DNA of 64,000 bases, from contig WPIO01000003.1 of NCBI GenBank assembly GCA_009760855.2, positions 3,696,001 to 3,760,000 of the forward strand. The letters are read 5' to 3'. Of the stretch, positions 21,357-33,770 are shown piece after piece. The stretch's first letter is position 1. Every line of letters starts with the position of its first letter. The notes under the pieces are model-generated. The model searched no databases, had not been told where the DNA came from, and saw only the letters and a program-made list of their open reading frames with translations. The DNA is from Cristatella mucedo (Eukaryota > Bryozoa > Phylactolaemata > Cristatellidae). The position numbers were made by a program, and so were the translations under genes.

Positions 21357-23015
21357 AAATAATAATAATAATACAGTTGCATAGCATCCTCATAGAACCA
21401 AATCTCTTTCCAAGCATTTTAGATATGCTGTGAAGGAAGCATGTCAACATAGCTAGTGACAACATGCAGTGTCAGAGCACATAAGCACACAAAGAATAAT
21501 TTACAATGACCCAGTAAATGCAGTGAGGAACAGGATGTTTTTAGCTTCTTTTGAAAGCTTGTCTAATAGGGGATGTCATTATGTCAGTCGTTGGGAGCAT
21601 ATCAACTAAAGGTACTGTCTCTGTATCTCCAAATTTGAGGTTGGTTCGTGGCAGTTAAATTACTTGAGTCGGAAGAGCAGGCAGTATACGATGCCTAGCC
21701 TGATTGCAAAGTAGTACTAAGTGGCTGGAGCAAGAGCATGAAAGGACCAAATAATGAGTGACAAAATCTTCCAAGTCAATTCGCTGCTTGATGGTGAGTC
21801 AGTGCACGTCGTCAAGAAGTGATGTAATGTGGAAAATTCGACGTTCACGATAGACAAGCCTGGCTGCAGAGTTTTGCACCAACTGTAAGCGCCTGATTGC
21901 ATAGAGTGGAAGATCTGCAAGTAATGAGTTACAGAATTAAAAAATGATTTAACAAATACATGGATCAACTTGGATGCGAGTTCTCTGTCTAAATACGCCA
22001 AAATGTTTGCAATTTTAAGTAGATGAACGAAGGCAGACTTGACTGTGGAGCTGATGTGGCCGTCTAGTGAACGGTCACTTTGGAAAACAACTCCCAGATT
22101 TTGTGCAGATGCAGCACTAGATAAGCTAGCAGAGCTCATTTTAAGAGATGTGCTTTCCAATTATTTTATTGAGTCACACCAGGTTTGCTTATAACTAGTA
22201 AGTTGGATTTATCGTTATTCAATTTGAGAAAGTTTGCTGCCATCCAAGTGTGAATGTCAGCAATACATGCAGCACAAGAGCTGAGTTTGACTTGCTGGAA
22301 GTACATGTACAACTGCATGTCGTGTGCATAGTGCATAGAAAGCTTAGATTGTGCTTGGCGATTACATCGGCAAGAGGGAGAGTATACATTGTGGAAAAAG
22401 TGGACCAAGCGGAAAGCACGGGACTACCCCATACTTTAGAGGCCCCTTGGGTAATCTTTGCCCGTTGGTATCAATGCTTTGGAGTCTCCCCCTGAGATAG
22501 GACCTAAACCAGTACAGTGCAAGTGATGCACTTGTGAGATGAGATGCGCTGAAGAAGAACTTGGTGATCGCTAGTATCAAACGATGCTGAGAAATCAAGC
22601 AAAACAAGCATAAGACTCTACCTAAGTCTGCATTTCTGAGAAGGTCGATGACTAGCTCTAAAACCTGAGTGAAACTTACTTGCTAGGTTTGAAATTTCGA
22701 TGTAAGAGCTTAGCTGGACTGCCATTATTCGTTCTAGTGTCTTTTATAAGAACAGCAGCAGGGCGACTGGGTGGAAGTTGCTCAAGTTCTCCTGGCCTAG
22801 TGTTGCTTTCTTAATAAGTGGCCAGACAACGGCCTTGTTGAAAGGTGCAGTGACCAGACCTGATGCTAAGGGCATATTTATTATAATAGTTAAGTATGGC
22901 AGCAGTAGATCTATGTATTGCAAAAGAACAGTGGGTACGAAGGGTCTAGTGGCAGGCTTGAATGCAGACAGTGAGGTGGTGCAAGCAATTGAGTCTTCCT
23001 GTGAGGATGTTACTG
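21357..23015 (-). mobile_element. L2/CR1-like LINE, copy C (decayed)
   Basis: Reverse complement follows the same order as copies A, B and H: a linker region, YRSYL.GRLQSID.NGQRLPKG, MHDMQLYMYF, HTWMAANFLKLNNDKSNLLV, QNLGVVFQSDRSLDGHISST, then a 3' UTR ending in a short (ATT)n at 21,357-21,372. It carries many frameshifts and stops, and the YADD region is degraded. Compared with A it is clearly older. Confidence 0.88.
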
Positions 23016-23110
23016 CGCATCGCCTCTAGGATAACAAGGTAAGGTGTGGACATGGTTGATGGTAAACATTAGCATTTTTTTTATTGTGTCTGTGATTCGA
23101 CGATTTTTTC

Positions 23111-23189
<79 letters not shown>
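23111..23189. repeat. (TA)n(TG)n microsatellite
   Basis: About 13 bp TA, then 66 bp TG, then a shorter TGTA mix, abutting the 3' side of a SINE. Confidence 0.95.
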
Positions 23190-23190
<1 letters not shown>

Positions 23191-23215
23191 ATGCGTGTGT
23201 ATGTATATATATTTC

Positions 23216-23340
23216 ATTTGTGTAGCACCCTAAGAGAACTTAATCTTTATTCAGGCCCTTTGCATATGCCACGGGACTCGAGCCTGCAACATCGGCCAGA
23301 CCTTGATCAGCTTGAGCAACTTAACCACTGGGACAAACCA
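23216..23340 (-). mobile_element. tRNA-derived SINE family 1
   Basis: Reverse complement has the tRNA-like head (ggttaagttgctcaagctga and a GGGCTCGAG-like B box, here ggactcgag inverted) and the shared tail (ttaagttctcttagggtgct). Confidence 0.75.
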
Positions 23341-23634
23341 ACTCGACGCTAGACTTGGCCTCTGCAAGGATAGACTGGCATACTCTATATAAAGTCAATT
23401 CACATTACGTTACATGATTTAGGTGTAGATGTATTAACTTCTCTAATTATGTAAATTAAGTTAGGCAGCCGCTTCCTTATGCTGGTGCACACACATCAAT
23501 CATCGTTTATTTTCGGCTGCTGGCCCACAGCAACTATTCTTAATTAAGAGACAGTGGTAGAGGTCAGTATAACGATAATAACCACACTGTGGTTACACTG
23601 GCATGGTCAACTTAAACTAGCCAGGTCTACTAAG

Positions 23635-25175
23635 TGAAAGCTTGAAAAACCATTCAACAGATCAGGACTGACTATCCATCGACAGGCATGTGAAGACTGC
23701 TGTAGGTCGTACCAATCAATCCTTGCAAAGGCCAAGTCTAGCTTCTATAAAAACATTGTTGAATCAAAGATGCACAATCCAAAAATGCTGATGTCGACGA
23801 CCAACCACCTCCTCAACCGCTCCCACATTAGCTCCCTACCTGATGATCCTTGTGATGATCTAGCCGATCGCTTCTCTCGATTCTTTGTGCAGAAGATAGA
23901 CAAGATCATGGAGTCCATCCCTGCGATGAAAACATCTCCCGAGAATGCTGTTCCCTGATTCCTGGCTGCACCTCAATGTCTACATTTAAGCAAGTCACTA
24001 GTGATCCTTGTCCTGAAGTTCATATCCCAATCAAAGAAGACAACAAGTCCTTTGGACCCTATTCACACTGTCCTGCTCCTACGTTGCATTGATCTGCTGC
24101 TGCCATGCATAACTAACATCATTAATGTGTCATTAGCCTCTGGTCATGTCCCAGCACCTTTCAAAAAAGCTGCAGTCAGGCTACTTCTCAAGAAAGCGAC
24201 ACTAGACCAAGAGAACTTGAGCCACTACCACCCAGTCTCCCTTCTACCATTCCTATCAAAGACACAGGAACAGGTCGTGGCAGACCAGCTGAACTCATAT
24301 ATAGCATATCTCCCGTTGAATCAGCTCGAAATCTAGGTGTCATGTTCCAAAGTGACCTCCCGTTAGACGACCACATCAGCTCCACAGTCAGATCAGATCC
24401 ACAGAAGTCTGTCTACTTTCTTCTAGGTAACGTTGCTAAAATTTGGGCTTGTTTAGATAAGGGTACCACGTCTAAGATGGTCCATGCATTTGTGACATCC
24501 CATCTTGACTTCTGTAACTCAACTCTTGCAGGCCTATCGGCATGTGCAATCAGGCGATTACAGCTGATACAAAACTCCACAGCTAGGCTTGTCTGTCGTG
24601 AGCGTCGCAGTTTCGACATCACACCACTTCTCGCCGACCTGCACTGGCTACCAGTCAAGCAACGGATCGACTTCAAGGTTTTGTCGCTCACTTTTAGGTC
24701 ACTTCATTCTTCGACTCCAGCCTATCTCTCAGATCTACTCCCCCATCAGGCCAAGCATAGTACCACATGGTTTTCGGAATCCAACAGTTTACCAATACCT
24801 CATACAAACCTCAAATCCTTTGCATTTGGTTCGTATGCTCCCAAAGCCTGGAGCTCATTCCCGACTTGCGACACAACATCCCCTGACTTGACCACATTTA
24901 AAAAGAACTTAAGAACATACTTATTTTGGACAGCATTCAGTGGGTCCCTGTGATTCATCCTTCATGTGCTTACTCGTGCTGACACTGTGCACGCTGCCAC
25001 TAACCACATTTGCATGCTGACCCTGTGCATGTCACCCCTAATCATGTTATTCGTGTTGTTTATCAAGCATGATATTACTCAACATTCAATCACGTTTCCC
25101 TTTACAGCAAATGTAAAGCGCCTAGAAAGAGATCGAGTTCTCTGAGGGCACTTTATCAAGTGCATTATTATTATT
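23635..25175 (+). mobile_element. L2/CR1-like LINE, copy B with internal deletion
   Basis: Begins in the linker upstream of the RT (FNRSGLTIHRQACEDCCRSY), continues through SLASGHVPAPFKKAAVRLLL and ends the RT front at NSYI. At about 24,303 it jumps to the post-RT segment (ESARNLGVMFQSDLPLDDH), so roughly 600 bp with the YADD core is missing. The tail runs to (ATT)n at 25,166-25,176. The C-terminal part (24,342-24,953) is open for 203 codons. Confidence 0.92.
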
Positions 25176-25339
25176 ATGACATACACGACCGAGTCTCACT
25201 TTCAGCTAGCATTGACCTATTATACTGCTGCAAGAAGCCTAAATGAAAGGAAAGGTCATAGCATTGTCAATAAATGCATCAAGGTGGATGACACAGAATA
25301 GAAAACCCAGATAGGCCTTTATAGATCTAGCCACAGCAC

Positions 25340-25398
25340 AGAGAAAGAGAGAGTGAGAGAGAGAGAGAGAGGGGAGAGAGAGAGAGAGAGAGAGAGAG
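25340..25398. repeat. (GA)n-rich tract
   Basis: Imperfect GA repeat with a GGGG interruption. Confidence 0.9.
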
Positions 25399-25708
25399 TC
25401 ATTCCAAGCCTAACTTCACGAGCAATAAGCTACTCAGCGTTAGGCATGACGATGCCCAATGCTTAGGTAGGATGTAAAACAGGTTCCGACTTCCGACAAC
25501 TAAATACCATAGATTTACCGCATAGCCTAGCACACCAAGAAACAGTTCTCGTGACATGAAAAGCTGAACACCACTGTGCCATCACGGCATTATCACTAAT
25601 TAAGTGCATTCAGGCTTCTAAGTAGAGCCTTCACAGCCCTGGCTTACAGACCATGGGTAACAGGAGGTTTTGTTCTGCGTACGGTGTTGGCTGCTGATCG
25701 CGTACCCA

Positions 25709-26105
25709 AAGCACCACTGTCTTTAGGTACGCTACTGATAACCTTAACAAACATTTAGTCCAGGTAGCTCTGTTAAGTTATTGATGGAGATACATCTGTA
25801 GATGCATATTTAAGTATATATTTACAGCATACATATAAGTAAATATAGAAGACTGTTGCGAAGAAGACTCCGGTCCAAAAGCCATAATTTATGCCACCAG
25901 CGACAGCCACAAGCACCACTGTCTTTAGGTACGCTACTGATAACCTTAACAAACATTTAGTCCAGGTAGCTCTGTTAAGTTATTGATGGAGATACATCTG
26001 TAGATGCATATTTAAGTATATATTTACAGCATACATATAAGTAAATATAGAAGACTGTTGCGAAGAAGACTCCGGTCCAAAAGCCATAATTTATGCCACC
26101 AGCGA
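25709..26105. repeat. Exact 202-bp tandem duplication
   Basis: 195 bp from 25,709 recur identically from 25,911 (period 202). The last part of the unit (gttgcgaagaagactccggt onward) is related to 45,270-45,360, so the unit itself contains an older dispersed repeat. Confidence 0.95.
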
Positions 26106-26379
26106 AAATGACTGAGTACACTTTAAAAATATACACGCTCGGCTGAGAATTCTCACCCTATCTCGGTAGCAAAAAATATAGAAAATCGTAGAACAGTGCT
26201 CAAAGTTGGTCGGGAACAGTAAAACCAAACGCATTTCATGCGGCTCACTGCTAAGCCGGCTACGGAAGCCCACGTGCTACTTTGCTACGAGCGAAGTCAT
26301 AAAGGAGCCTAGGAAGTCTGTTCAAATTATATCCAAAATACGCGTAACATGAGTCTGAAATGAGAGAGTAACGCAAGGC

Positions 26380-26488
26380 GTCGCTCAACAGCCGTTCAAG
26401 TTAGTGCGCTCACCGGCTCAACATCCCGCAGCCATATTACGTTGGGCGGACGGGTGGGGCGAAGGAAGAGGGCATTTCCGCCCACGGT
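26380..26488. promoter_or_regulatory. CpG-rich candidate bidirectional promoter
   Basis: CpG-dense sequence in an AT-rich neighbourhood. It contains gccatatt and, at the plus-strand start, atggcggc, both resembling YY1-type sites common at TATA-less housekeeping promoters. A plus-strand ATG with a good donor lies to the right. On the minus strand a donor (gccg|gtgagc, exon end at 26,414) follows an ATG. This is inference from sequence motifs. Confidence 0.4.
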
Positions 26489-26536
26489 ATGGCGGCGCTT
26501 GACCTTTTGTTTCGGAATTGCCGAGTATCATTCGGC
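26489..26536 (+). CDS. Candidate first coding exon, unidentified gene
   Basis: ATG in good context (ggtATGg), 16 codons (MAALDLLFRNCRVSFG) and a strong donor gtaagt at 26,537. The basic, hydroxylated N terminus would suit a mitochondrial targeting peptide. I found no convincing second exon on the plus strand. Confidence 0.35.
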
Positions 26537-26869
26537 GTAAGTTTTTACTGGTTCAAAAGCTTGTTATGAATGACGATTTAATTGACATCGTACGTAAAGT
26601 GGTATCTTTTCACATGTTGTGCGTAGTGATGTATACCTAGTGCATGTCCAAAGCTGTCCGAAAAGCGCCCGTTGGAAAGACTTGCCTGAAATATGCACTG
26701 AATACAGCGAATGTTGCAGTTGCATATGTGCGGTCTAGTCTACTAGCGCCAATCAATTAATCGATGGAAGAGGAAGTGTCGCATAAATGGCGTATAGTTA
26801 TAGCCCTCCTCTCCGCATCTTCGAAGCCGCCATTGTTAGGGCTCACCCGTAGGATTTAGGTCTAGGTTA

Positions 26870-27055
26870 GTAGGGTTTAAATACCATCGTTTTTACCATG
26901 AGAGCAGGTGAGGGCTCGATTCCTGCTCACACCGCCTTTAATTCTTATTTCCTCCGACGTGCACACTAGCATATGTTCCATGCTTAGAAAGCGATCAAGT
27001 TCTCTGAGAGCGCCATACAAATATATTTATATTATACAAATATATTATTATTACT
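26870..27055 (+). mobile_element. tRNA-like SINE fragment with LINE-type tail
   Basis: B-box-like gggctcgattcctgc at about 26,912-26,926, then a tail resembling the L2 3' end (gcttagaaagcgatcaagtt, then ctctgagagcgccatacaaa), ending in ATT/TAC repeats. Confidence 0.6.
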
Positions 27056-27084
27056 ATTACCCGCCAAGCTTGCATCTGGATCAA

Positions 27085-27215
27085 GAATAAACCCCAGTGG
27101 TTAAAGTGCTCACCACGACCAAGGTCTGGCCGAGGTCGTGGGCTCGAGCTCCGTGGCACATGCGAAGTTCCTAATAGAGATTACGTTCTCTTAGGGTGCT
27201 GTACTGCTACCGTAT
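27085..27215 (+). mobile_element. tRNA-derived SINE family 1
   Basis: Head ccccagtggttaaagtgctc, B box gtcgtgggctcgagctc, tail agattacgttctcttagggt. A typical copy, placed directly after another SINE-like unit. Confidence 0.8.
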
Positions 27216-30200
27216 GCATTCGTTCCGCCCAGAGTCCAGCCTATAGCTAGCGAAATGAAATAGCAGTCCGAGGGCTTTCCTGAAGTTTTGCAATGCAGCT
27301 GTGCGCGACCCACTCCTTCTCTCGCTATCTCCAGTAGTCCTTAGCTACAGCCTGGATCACACTGGTCATGACCAGCGTGACCAGAATTTCACTTAGTTGC
27401 TAAAGAAATACTCCGTTGGTTTATATTCAGATATATATTTTTTCTATATAACCTTTTGAACTGATCTATCCCGGCAAATGCCAATGCATGCACGATCATC
27501 TCTAGCTTGACAGAAACAGCTTAATGGTACTCTTGGACTCGCACCACGCGATTAATTAAGAAATTTGACTCGTGCGTTGCTCCAGCTCAAGCATTAGTAG
27601 AAACGATCGATATGCTCTGCGAAAAAGCTCACGTCGCTCTAGCGATGGAATTCGCACAAAGCTTCTGCTTCTCGTGGCTCTTTCTTGTACTTGCTCCGAG
27701 GGTGATGCTCGGAGCGATTCGCCTACTTTATGTACAAAGCTTGTGGAAACCCGACAAGTTATATGTCGGTTTGACGTCTGAAAAAAGCTCCTCGTTGTGG
27801 GCCTAAAAGGAATTTATCTGGGGCGGCGCTCCCGATGTAGGACGATTTATTTTTATAGTTTCCTCCATAAAAGCACGAGGTTAACCTACTGTTTTGAGAG
27901 GGATCGGTGTGCTCACTGTATCGGTGTAAGCGAACATTCTCTGAGCTTTGGATGTTATCGCGTTCGAAATCAATTGGCTCTAACTGGCTTTTGCATGAAA
28001 TGTAATCACGAATGACTTCGAGCCACCGCGACAACTTGATGTAGCAAACACGATCATTTGTAGACTGACGTCAGAGCAACTTCATCGAGCAACACTTATG
28101 CTGCCCTACGACACATAGATCCCATTATTGGCAGATTCTAGGGGATTTCAAGGAAAATGCTCAGTCTTGCAGATTTGCATTGGGATTTAGCAGTAACGTG
28201 CGAATGATTGTAGGCAGCGACTCACCTTGTTTGTCGGGTCATTCCACTAGCTTAGCGCTGACTGCGTTGGATCCTGGACTCTGACGTCCCCGATGTGAGT
28301 TCTTCTCGCAAAAGATTCAGTTGACATCGATAGTAATCGGTTCATTCAGGTGGGCTAAATGGCCCTTTGACAAGGCAAAGACCCAAATAAAGTTTCAAAA
28401 GGGTTTTTACCGGCCTCCTGGGCCATTGCAATCCACTATCACACGTAAATAAAGCCAAAAGAATTGTTGTTACTTTACCGGACTGCTCGCGTCTGTAGGA
28501 GCGAATGAAAGATGGTTGGTGGTGCTAACAGGCACGCGAGATGCTGTTAGTTACAGGATCTAGGGCGGAGCAGCGATTACAATATGCTCTCGTATGCTAC
28601 AAAGTCAGCGATTACGTCCGAGTATGCGACATTGAGACGTACCTCCTTTGTCCTTTGCCGTTCGCAATATATAAGTAGCACATTGTAGAGTCTATGAATT
28701 GTATCACTCTTGAAGAAATTACTAGACGGTTGTTTATCCCCCAAGCATTGGCCCGTTTAGTATATCCCGGGTACAAACTTAGTCAGTTTGCTATAGCTTC
28801 AGAGCTGCCTCAAGGCCAACGCTGTTCATTTGATGTAATATTTTTTTCTAGAAACTTGCTGCTCAGATGAGGCGTCCAACTTCTGGGCGGCTTTAGCATT
28901 AGGTCTGCTGTGCTATCATGAATGAGTGTGGACCTGTACAGAGCAGCAAAACTCACAGAACAATATTCGCGCTTTTTAAGCATTAAGGTGCATTTACCTT
29001 CGATTAGAAAGCCAACCATTTCAGATTTCTCAAATGCACTGCGAGCAAACTTCCCGGGCATGTAAAAGCGTAACTAAAGCAGGAAGCATTAGCCATTTAA
29101 ATATTACGAATAAGGACAAAGGAAGCTACATTCTGAGATGCAGGTCATTATATATTATAAAAACAATTCGTTCGTACTGCACCAATCTCTATCTACGTGC
29201 TTTACAGTTCGCTTTGCTGCGCCAGAGGAAATAACCGTGAGCTACCGGCGTGACACTTCTCACGAGCTCTAAAGTACACCACGTGACACTCAGGCCGCCG
29301 GCTACTAGGACCATGCACTGAATCGTGCTCGGGTGAGGGCAAGCACGAAAAAGCACATGCGAACGAAAAGGGCAAGTTTTCTAGAGCACGGCAAAAGCCG
29401 CTGAGCCGCACATACGCATCTTCAGCTGAGACTTGAATGATGCAACGCCAATGGAGGCGCTGACGAAAGCCGGACGCAAGCTCGAGATATTCGGATCCAC
29501 ACACTGTCGAACCCTTATGAAATTTAATTGTCTCACAACTTCTCGCAGTTCACAATCTTACACGGAGTTCCAGTTAATTTCGAAAAAACGATCTCGAAAT
29601 AAGTGCAGATACTGAAAAAGCTGGAGTGCAGACGCTAAATGGTTAAATCTCTATACAGCTCTCGAGTAATTAACTTAACTGGAGATGGTCAACCACTTAA
29701 AAGACTATGAATCCTCTAGACTAAAGACTAAACAAATAGCGATGGCCATGTTTGGAATGGGCTCCCTTTTAGCTGTCAGCCCAGTAGCAGAAGGTTACAC
29801 AATTAGCATTGTGGGATACATACGCTATGATTAATCTGGCTGTTCTAGGAAGTCGAGGGGCATTCAGCATTGTGCAGCCGCTTAGCAAAGTATTGACCTG
29901 GGGTTTGCAGCTTCTTTAGCCACTATCAGTTTCTTTCCAATAGCTATTTGTGAATGCTTTTGCTAGCTTCTGTCGCAATACGCACGGCGCTAAACACTTT
30001 ATAACTGTAGTCACTAGCCCTCTTTTTTAATTCTTGTGGGAAAGAACAAAGGATTACAATGAAAGTGAGCGATCCTGCTGTCTTAGCAAGTATCTAGAAT
30101 CTTAAGAGTAAGGATCGAGGATCCAAAGACGGGAATCTAGAATTTCAAGGATCGGGGATTTATGAGCTTAAGGAAATAGTTCTGAGCGTCGAAGCTTCAA

Positions 30201-30394
30201 CCTCTACACTCGTCTCGCTCCAGCTTCTACGAATCAATGAATCAGCTTGTGTAACGAGGAGAAAACCAGCGTTAGTAGAGTTGAAGAATTGCCTTGAGGA
30301 GTCGAATTCGCGAGTTCTGAGTTCACGAGTCATCCATAATAGAACTAGATTGTCAGAGCCCCTTTTAAAGTAGCAGCGTTCGGCCAAAAGAAAG
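27216..30394. other. No recognised feature
   Basis: Three kilobases of AT-moderate sequence without a repeat family I can match elsewhere in the window and without conserved coding segments. Short frames (for example 27,612-27,806 plus) show no splice support. Confidence 0.4.
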
Positions 30395-30555
30395 GTGCAA
30401 GCCTGATGGCGCAGTAGGTAAAGTGGTTGCTTTTCACGACCTTTTCACAACGCTTCCGATGTCGTGAGTTTGAATCCTGCGGTGGTCAATCCTTTATTGC
30501 TACTGCAATGTTCTGTCGCTATACAAAAGATGCTGCTAAATCAGCTTGTAATCAC
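30395..30555 (+). mobile_element. tRNA-derived SINE family 2
   Basis: Head gcctgatggcgcagtaggta (A-box region), B box gtcgtgagtttgaatcctgc, tail through gctatacaaaagatgctgct and aaatcagctt. Its tail matches the SINE at 49,222-49,375, not that of family 1. Confidence 0.75.
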
Positions 30556-31820
30556 TAGTCACGTCAAGTTAGGATGCTTCTTGGGAGCTTCAGCCATGTA
30601 GAAACGAGTGATTTGAATATTATTAAAAGCAATATCAACGATAGAACTTGTTCAGCTACCCGAGTCTAATTAATGAGTTTTACGAACCCAAATAATAAAA
30701 AAAGTAGTTTTGCTCCTAGAAATGCAAAGAATGTCGCTTAAGTTAAAACGTAAATTAAAGCGAGCGGGTTACTCCTAGGTGCTCAGCAGAAGCCTTGTAT
30801 TGAATGGGCGGTAACGCAGTTGCTTCGAACAACGGGTATGATTAGTCACAGATGTTTTGAAATTTTGGTGCCGAAGCGATCTTGAACGAGCTACCGTCAT
30901 CCGCGGCCATCATCATTTCAATTTACAACACCTAACGTTTTCTCCTAAAGTTGGCTACGCCAAAGGCGTGCGTAGGAAAAATCAGCAACTTTTGCAGCGG
31001 TTCTAACAAGTCTCCAGCGGGAAACAATATGCTTGCATTGTATGGGCCAAGCAGCAAGCGGCCATTCTCCAAATGAGCTTCACGAAGGTTATGAAAATCA
31101 CACTCAAACCAGCGCCGCTGACTTCGTAGACGTCGGGCTCCACTCCCTTCCATAAGGAAAGCTGCCGATAGCTCCCGGCTCCTAGGCGTTTGCAAATGAC
31201 GGGAGGCTGGCTATCTTTCCAGATAAATGCACCTGAGATTAATGCTTTGGCGAAAGTAGACGGCATAATAGGCTATTAAGATGCAGTGACATCGCCGATA
31301 TTATCTGCTGCAACAGTTAACGAGCGTCATAGATGTGCCAGGCTGACTTAATGTTTCACCCAGATATTTGAAACTAATGGACAGACGGGGGTGCCATAAA
31401 TCGTTAAGGTCTCAGCTAAAAAACACATCAGTTCAGCTCAATTTTTCCTTCGCCCCAGTGAACTTGTCTTATTTGCTGGGTAGGCTTCGCATACTACCTC
31501 TGAGTGATTCGTACGAGATAGCTGACTTACCACTGGTCGTGGATGCCTTCATGCTTGCTTTGCCATGCTGGCCTAAGCACGATACTTTTTTTTCTGCAGC
31601 TTGTTTGATACCACGACTGTCACTAAGCCTAGAGTATGGTTCGCAAGCAGCGTGCTGAAAAGCGCCTGGATAGCGATTTAGTTCCCTTGTGGCGCTATGT
31701 AAAAGACCCATTATTTTTACGATACTGTTATGGTTTTCTGTCACATCTGAAATGGCCTTCGTAGGCCCTGCTTTAGTATGAGGACCCAAGAGTCTGCTGC
31801 ATTCATGAAGGGGGATGAGA
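30556..31820. other. Mostly unannotated
   Basis: Contains one minus-strand frame near 31,100-31,230 (GAFIWKDSQPPVICKRLGAG) preceded by ctcag, with no clear donor. It is protein-like but unassigned. Otherwise nothing recognised. Confidence 0.3.
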
Positions 31821-31912
31821 GCTGAGATAAGAGTGCTGAGATAAGAGTGCTGAGATAAGAGTGCTGAGATAAGAGTGCTGAGATAAGAGTGCTGAGATAA
31901 GAGTGCTGAGAG
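31821..31912. repeat. 14-bp minisatellite, 6.5 copies
   Basis: Unit gctgagataagagt repeated six times without error, plus a partial seventh. Three units make 42 nt, which gives a false repetitive peptide on the minus strand. Confidence 0.97.
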
Positions 31913-32285
31913 CCAAACTGCCGCACGAGCCAGTGAATGATGCTTAGCAGGCGGTAAAAGCATAAAACGACATTCAAAGATCTGAGGTCACTGTATGCTT
32001 CGAACCGGAAGGCACCGACTTCGTCCGGGCTTGCCCTTGTATTTGAGCGGTCGCTGGTCAGCTTGGCACTCTCCTCGGCCTTATGCAGATCTCGGCTCGT
32101 AAATGGTCGCCAGTTAGATGCCGACGATAAGTCCGACGGAGCTACCGAGCGAGTCCATCTCTAGATTAGATCTGCCTTCGAGCTACCGGAGATTTTACTG
32201 CAAATATCGTGCAACATTCTTTGAGCAAAGCAGTTAGCCATCATTCCGTAGAGGTTGCTTAATCACAAGACTGCTGTGTCGGAGA

Positions 32286-33072
32286 ATAATAATAATAATG
32301 CACTTGATAAAGCTCCCTCGGAGAACTCAATCTCTCTCTAGGCGCTTTACATTTGCTGCAAAGGGAAAGGCAATTGAATGGTGAGTAATAGCATGCTTGA
32401 TAAACAAACAAAATGAACATGGTTAAGGGTGACATGCACAGGGTCAGCATGCAAATGTGGTTAGTGGCAGCATGCACAGTGTCAGCACGCATAAGCACAT
32501 CAAGGACGAATCACAGGGACCCACTAAATGCTGTCCTAAATAGGTGTGTTTTTAAGTTCCTTTTAAATGTGGTCAGGTCAGGGGATGTTCTGACGCAGGT
32601 CGGGAGGGAGTTCCAGGCTTTGGGAACATACGAACTAAATGCACTGTCTCCAAAGGATTTGAGGTTTGTACGAGGTATTTGTAGACTGTTGGATTCCGAA
32701 AAGCGGGTGGTACGATGCTTGGCCTGATGGGAGAGTATATCTGAGAGATAGGCTGGAGCCAAAGAATGAAGGGACCTAAAAGTGAGCGACAAAACCTTGA
32801 AGTCGATCCGTTGCTTGACTGGTAGCCAGTGCAGGTCGGTAGTGTTGTGTTGTGAGTAGTGGTGTGATGTGGCAACTGCGATGCTCACGACAGGCAAGCC
32901 TAGCTGCAGAGTTTTGCACCAGCTGCAATCGCCTGATCGCACATGCTGGTAGGCCAGTAAGCAGTGAGTTGCAGAAGTCGAGACGGGTGTCACGAATGCA
33001 TGGACCAACGTGGACGTGGTATCCTTATCTAAACAAGCCCGAATTTTAGCAATGTTATGAAGCTGAACGAGG
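32286..33072 (-). mobile_element. L2/CR1-like LINE, copy D (3' part)
   Basis: Reverse complement matches copy A from KLRACLDKD-like sequence through the C-terminal tail (VKQRIDFKVLSLTFRSLHSL) and 3' UTR to an (ATT)n at 32,286-32,298. The tail ORF is open for about 150 codons. 5'-truncated. Confidence 0.92.
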
Positions 33073-33274
33073 AGAACGAGGGCGTAGCACTAGAAAAATA
33101 AAAGGCTGACGATTGAGACTGATATTTTGCCATAATCGTGTATAGCATAGTTAAAGATACGAAAAAGTAAGTTTTCTAGCCAAAATTCTAAGCGTTGGAT
33201 GCATGAGGAAAAACAGGCAACTAGCAAAGCAGACAACCCTTATGTAATGTACCGTATATCCGTGGTAGCTCTAC

Positions 33275-33610
33275 GAAGCCATAAAGAATGAGTGGGTGCT
33301 TTCTATAGCGAACTTGAAGCATAAGCGGCTTTCGGAGCACATAGGGTAGCCATTAGACTTCATCTCAAGCAACCAAGAGAAAATGAGAAGCATAGCTGGG
33401 TCATAGGTCATGGGTCATGGGTCATGGGTCAGGGGGCAGTCGAGGAAGGGACGTAGCAGGGAAACAGCAGCTCCGTACGGCCAGAAAGGATTTGTAACAG
33501 TCGGCAGTCGCAGAATAGATGTCGTTTTATTAGGACTGTGGAAATTAGCTACAAAGTCTAGGACCTGCACAGCAAAAGCTTTTATCGCTAACGGTTGTCA
33601 AGCGTAGGAA
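33275..33610 (-). mobile_element. LINE family B, 3' fragment
   Basis: Reverse complement parallels 8285-8620 (ggtcctagactttgtagcta; then ggctaccctatgtgctccga). A short 7-bp direct repeat (catgggt) at 33,408-33,430 is specific to this copy. Confidence 0.7.
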
Positions 33611-33770
33611 TGGAGCACTCTTCACCTCTTCTCGCTAGAGGACCTGAGGAATTGATGAGGCTGGCACTGGTCTGAGGCTGCTGCCTGCTGCTGCTGCTTC
33701 TGCTTCTGCTGCTGCTGCTGCCTCTTCTACTTCAGCCGGTTCTGCTGCTGGCGTTTCTGCTTCTGCCGCT

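Noticed and set aside
30932-31266. Minus-strand frame with GAFIWKDSQPPVICKRLGAG as an exon
   Set aside because: It has a plausible acceptor, but no acceptable donor and no recognised family.
31821-31912. CRISPR-like array
   Set aside because: The 14-bp units are contiguous with no spacers, and the window is eukaryotic.
33408-33430. Short gtcatgg direct repeats as a regulatory array
   Set aside because: Three or four 7-bp units inside a LINE fragment; a simple slippage product.
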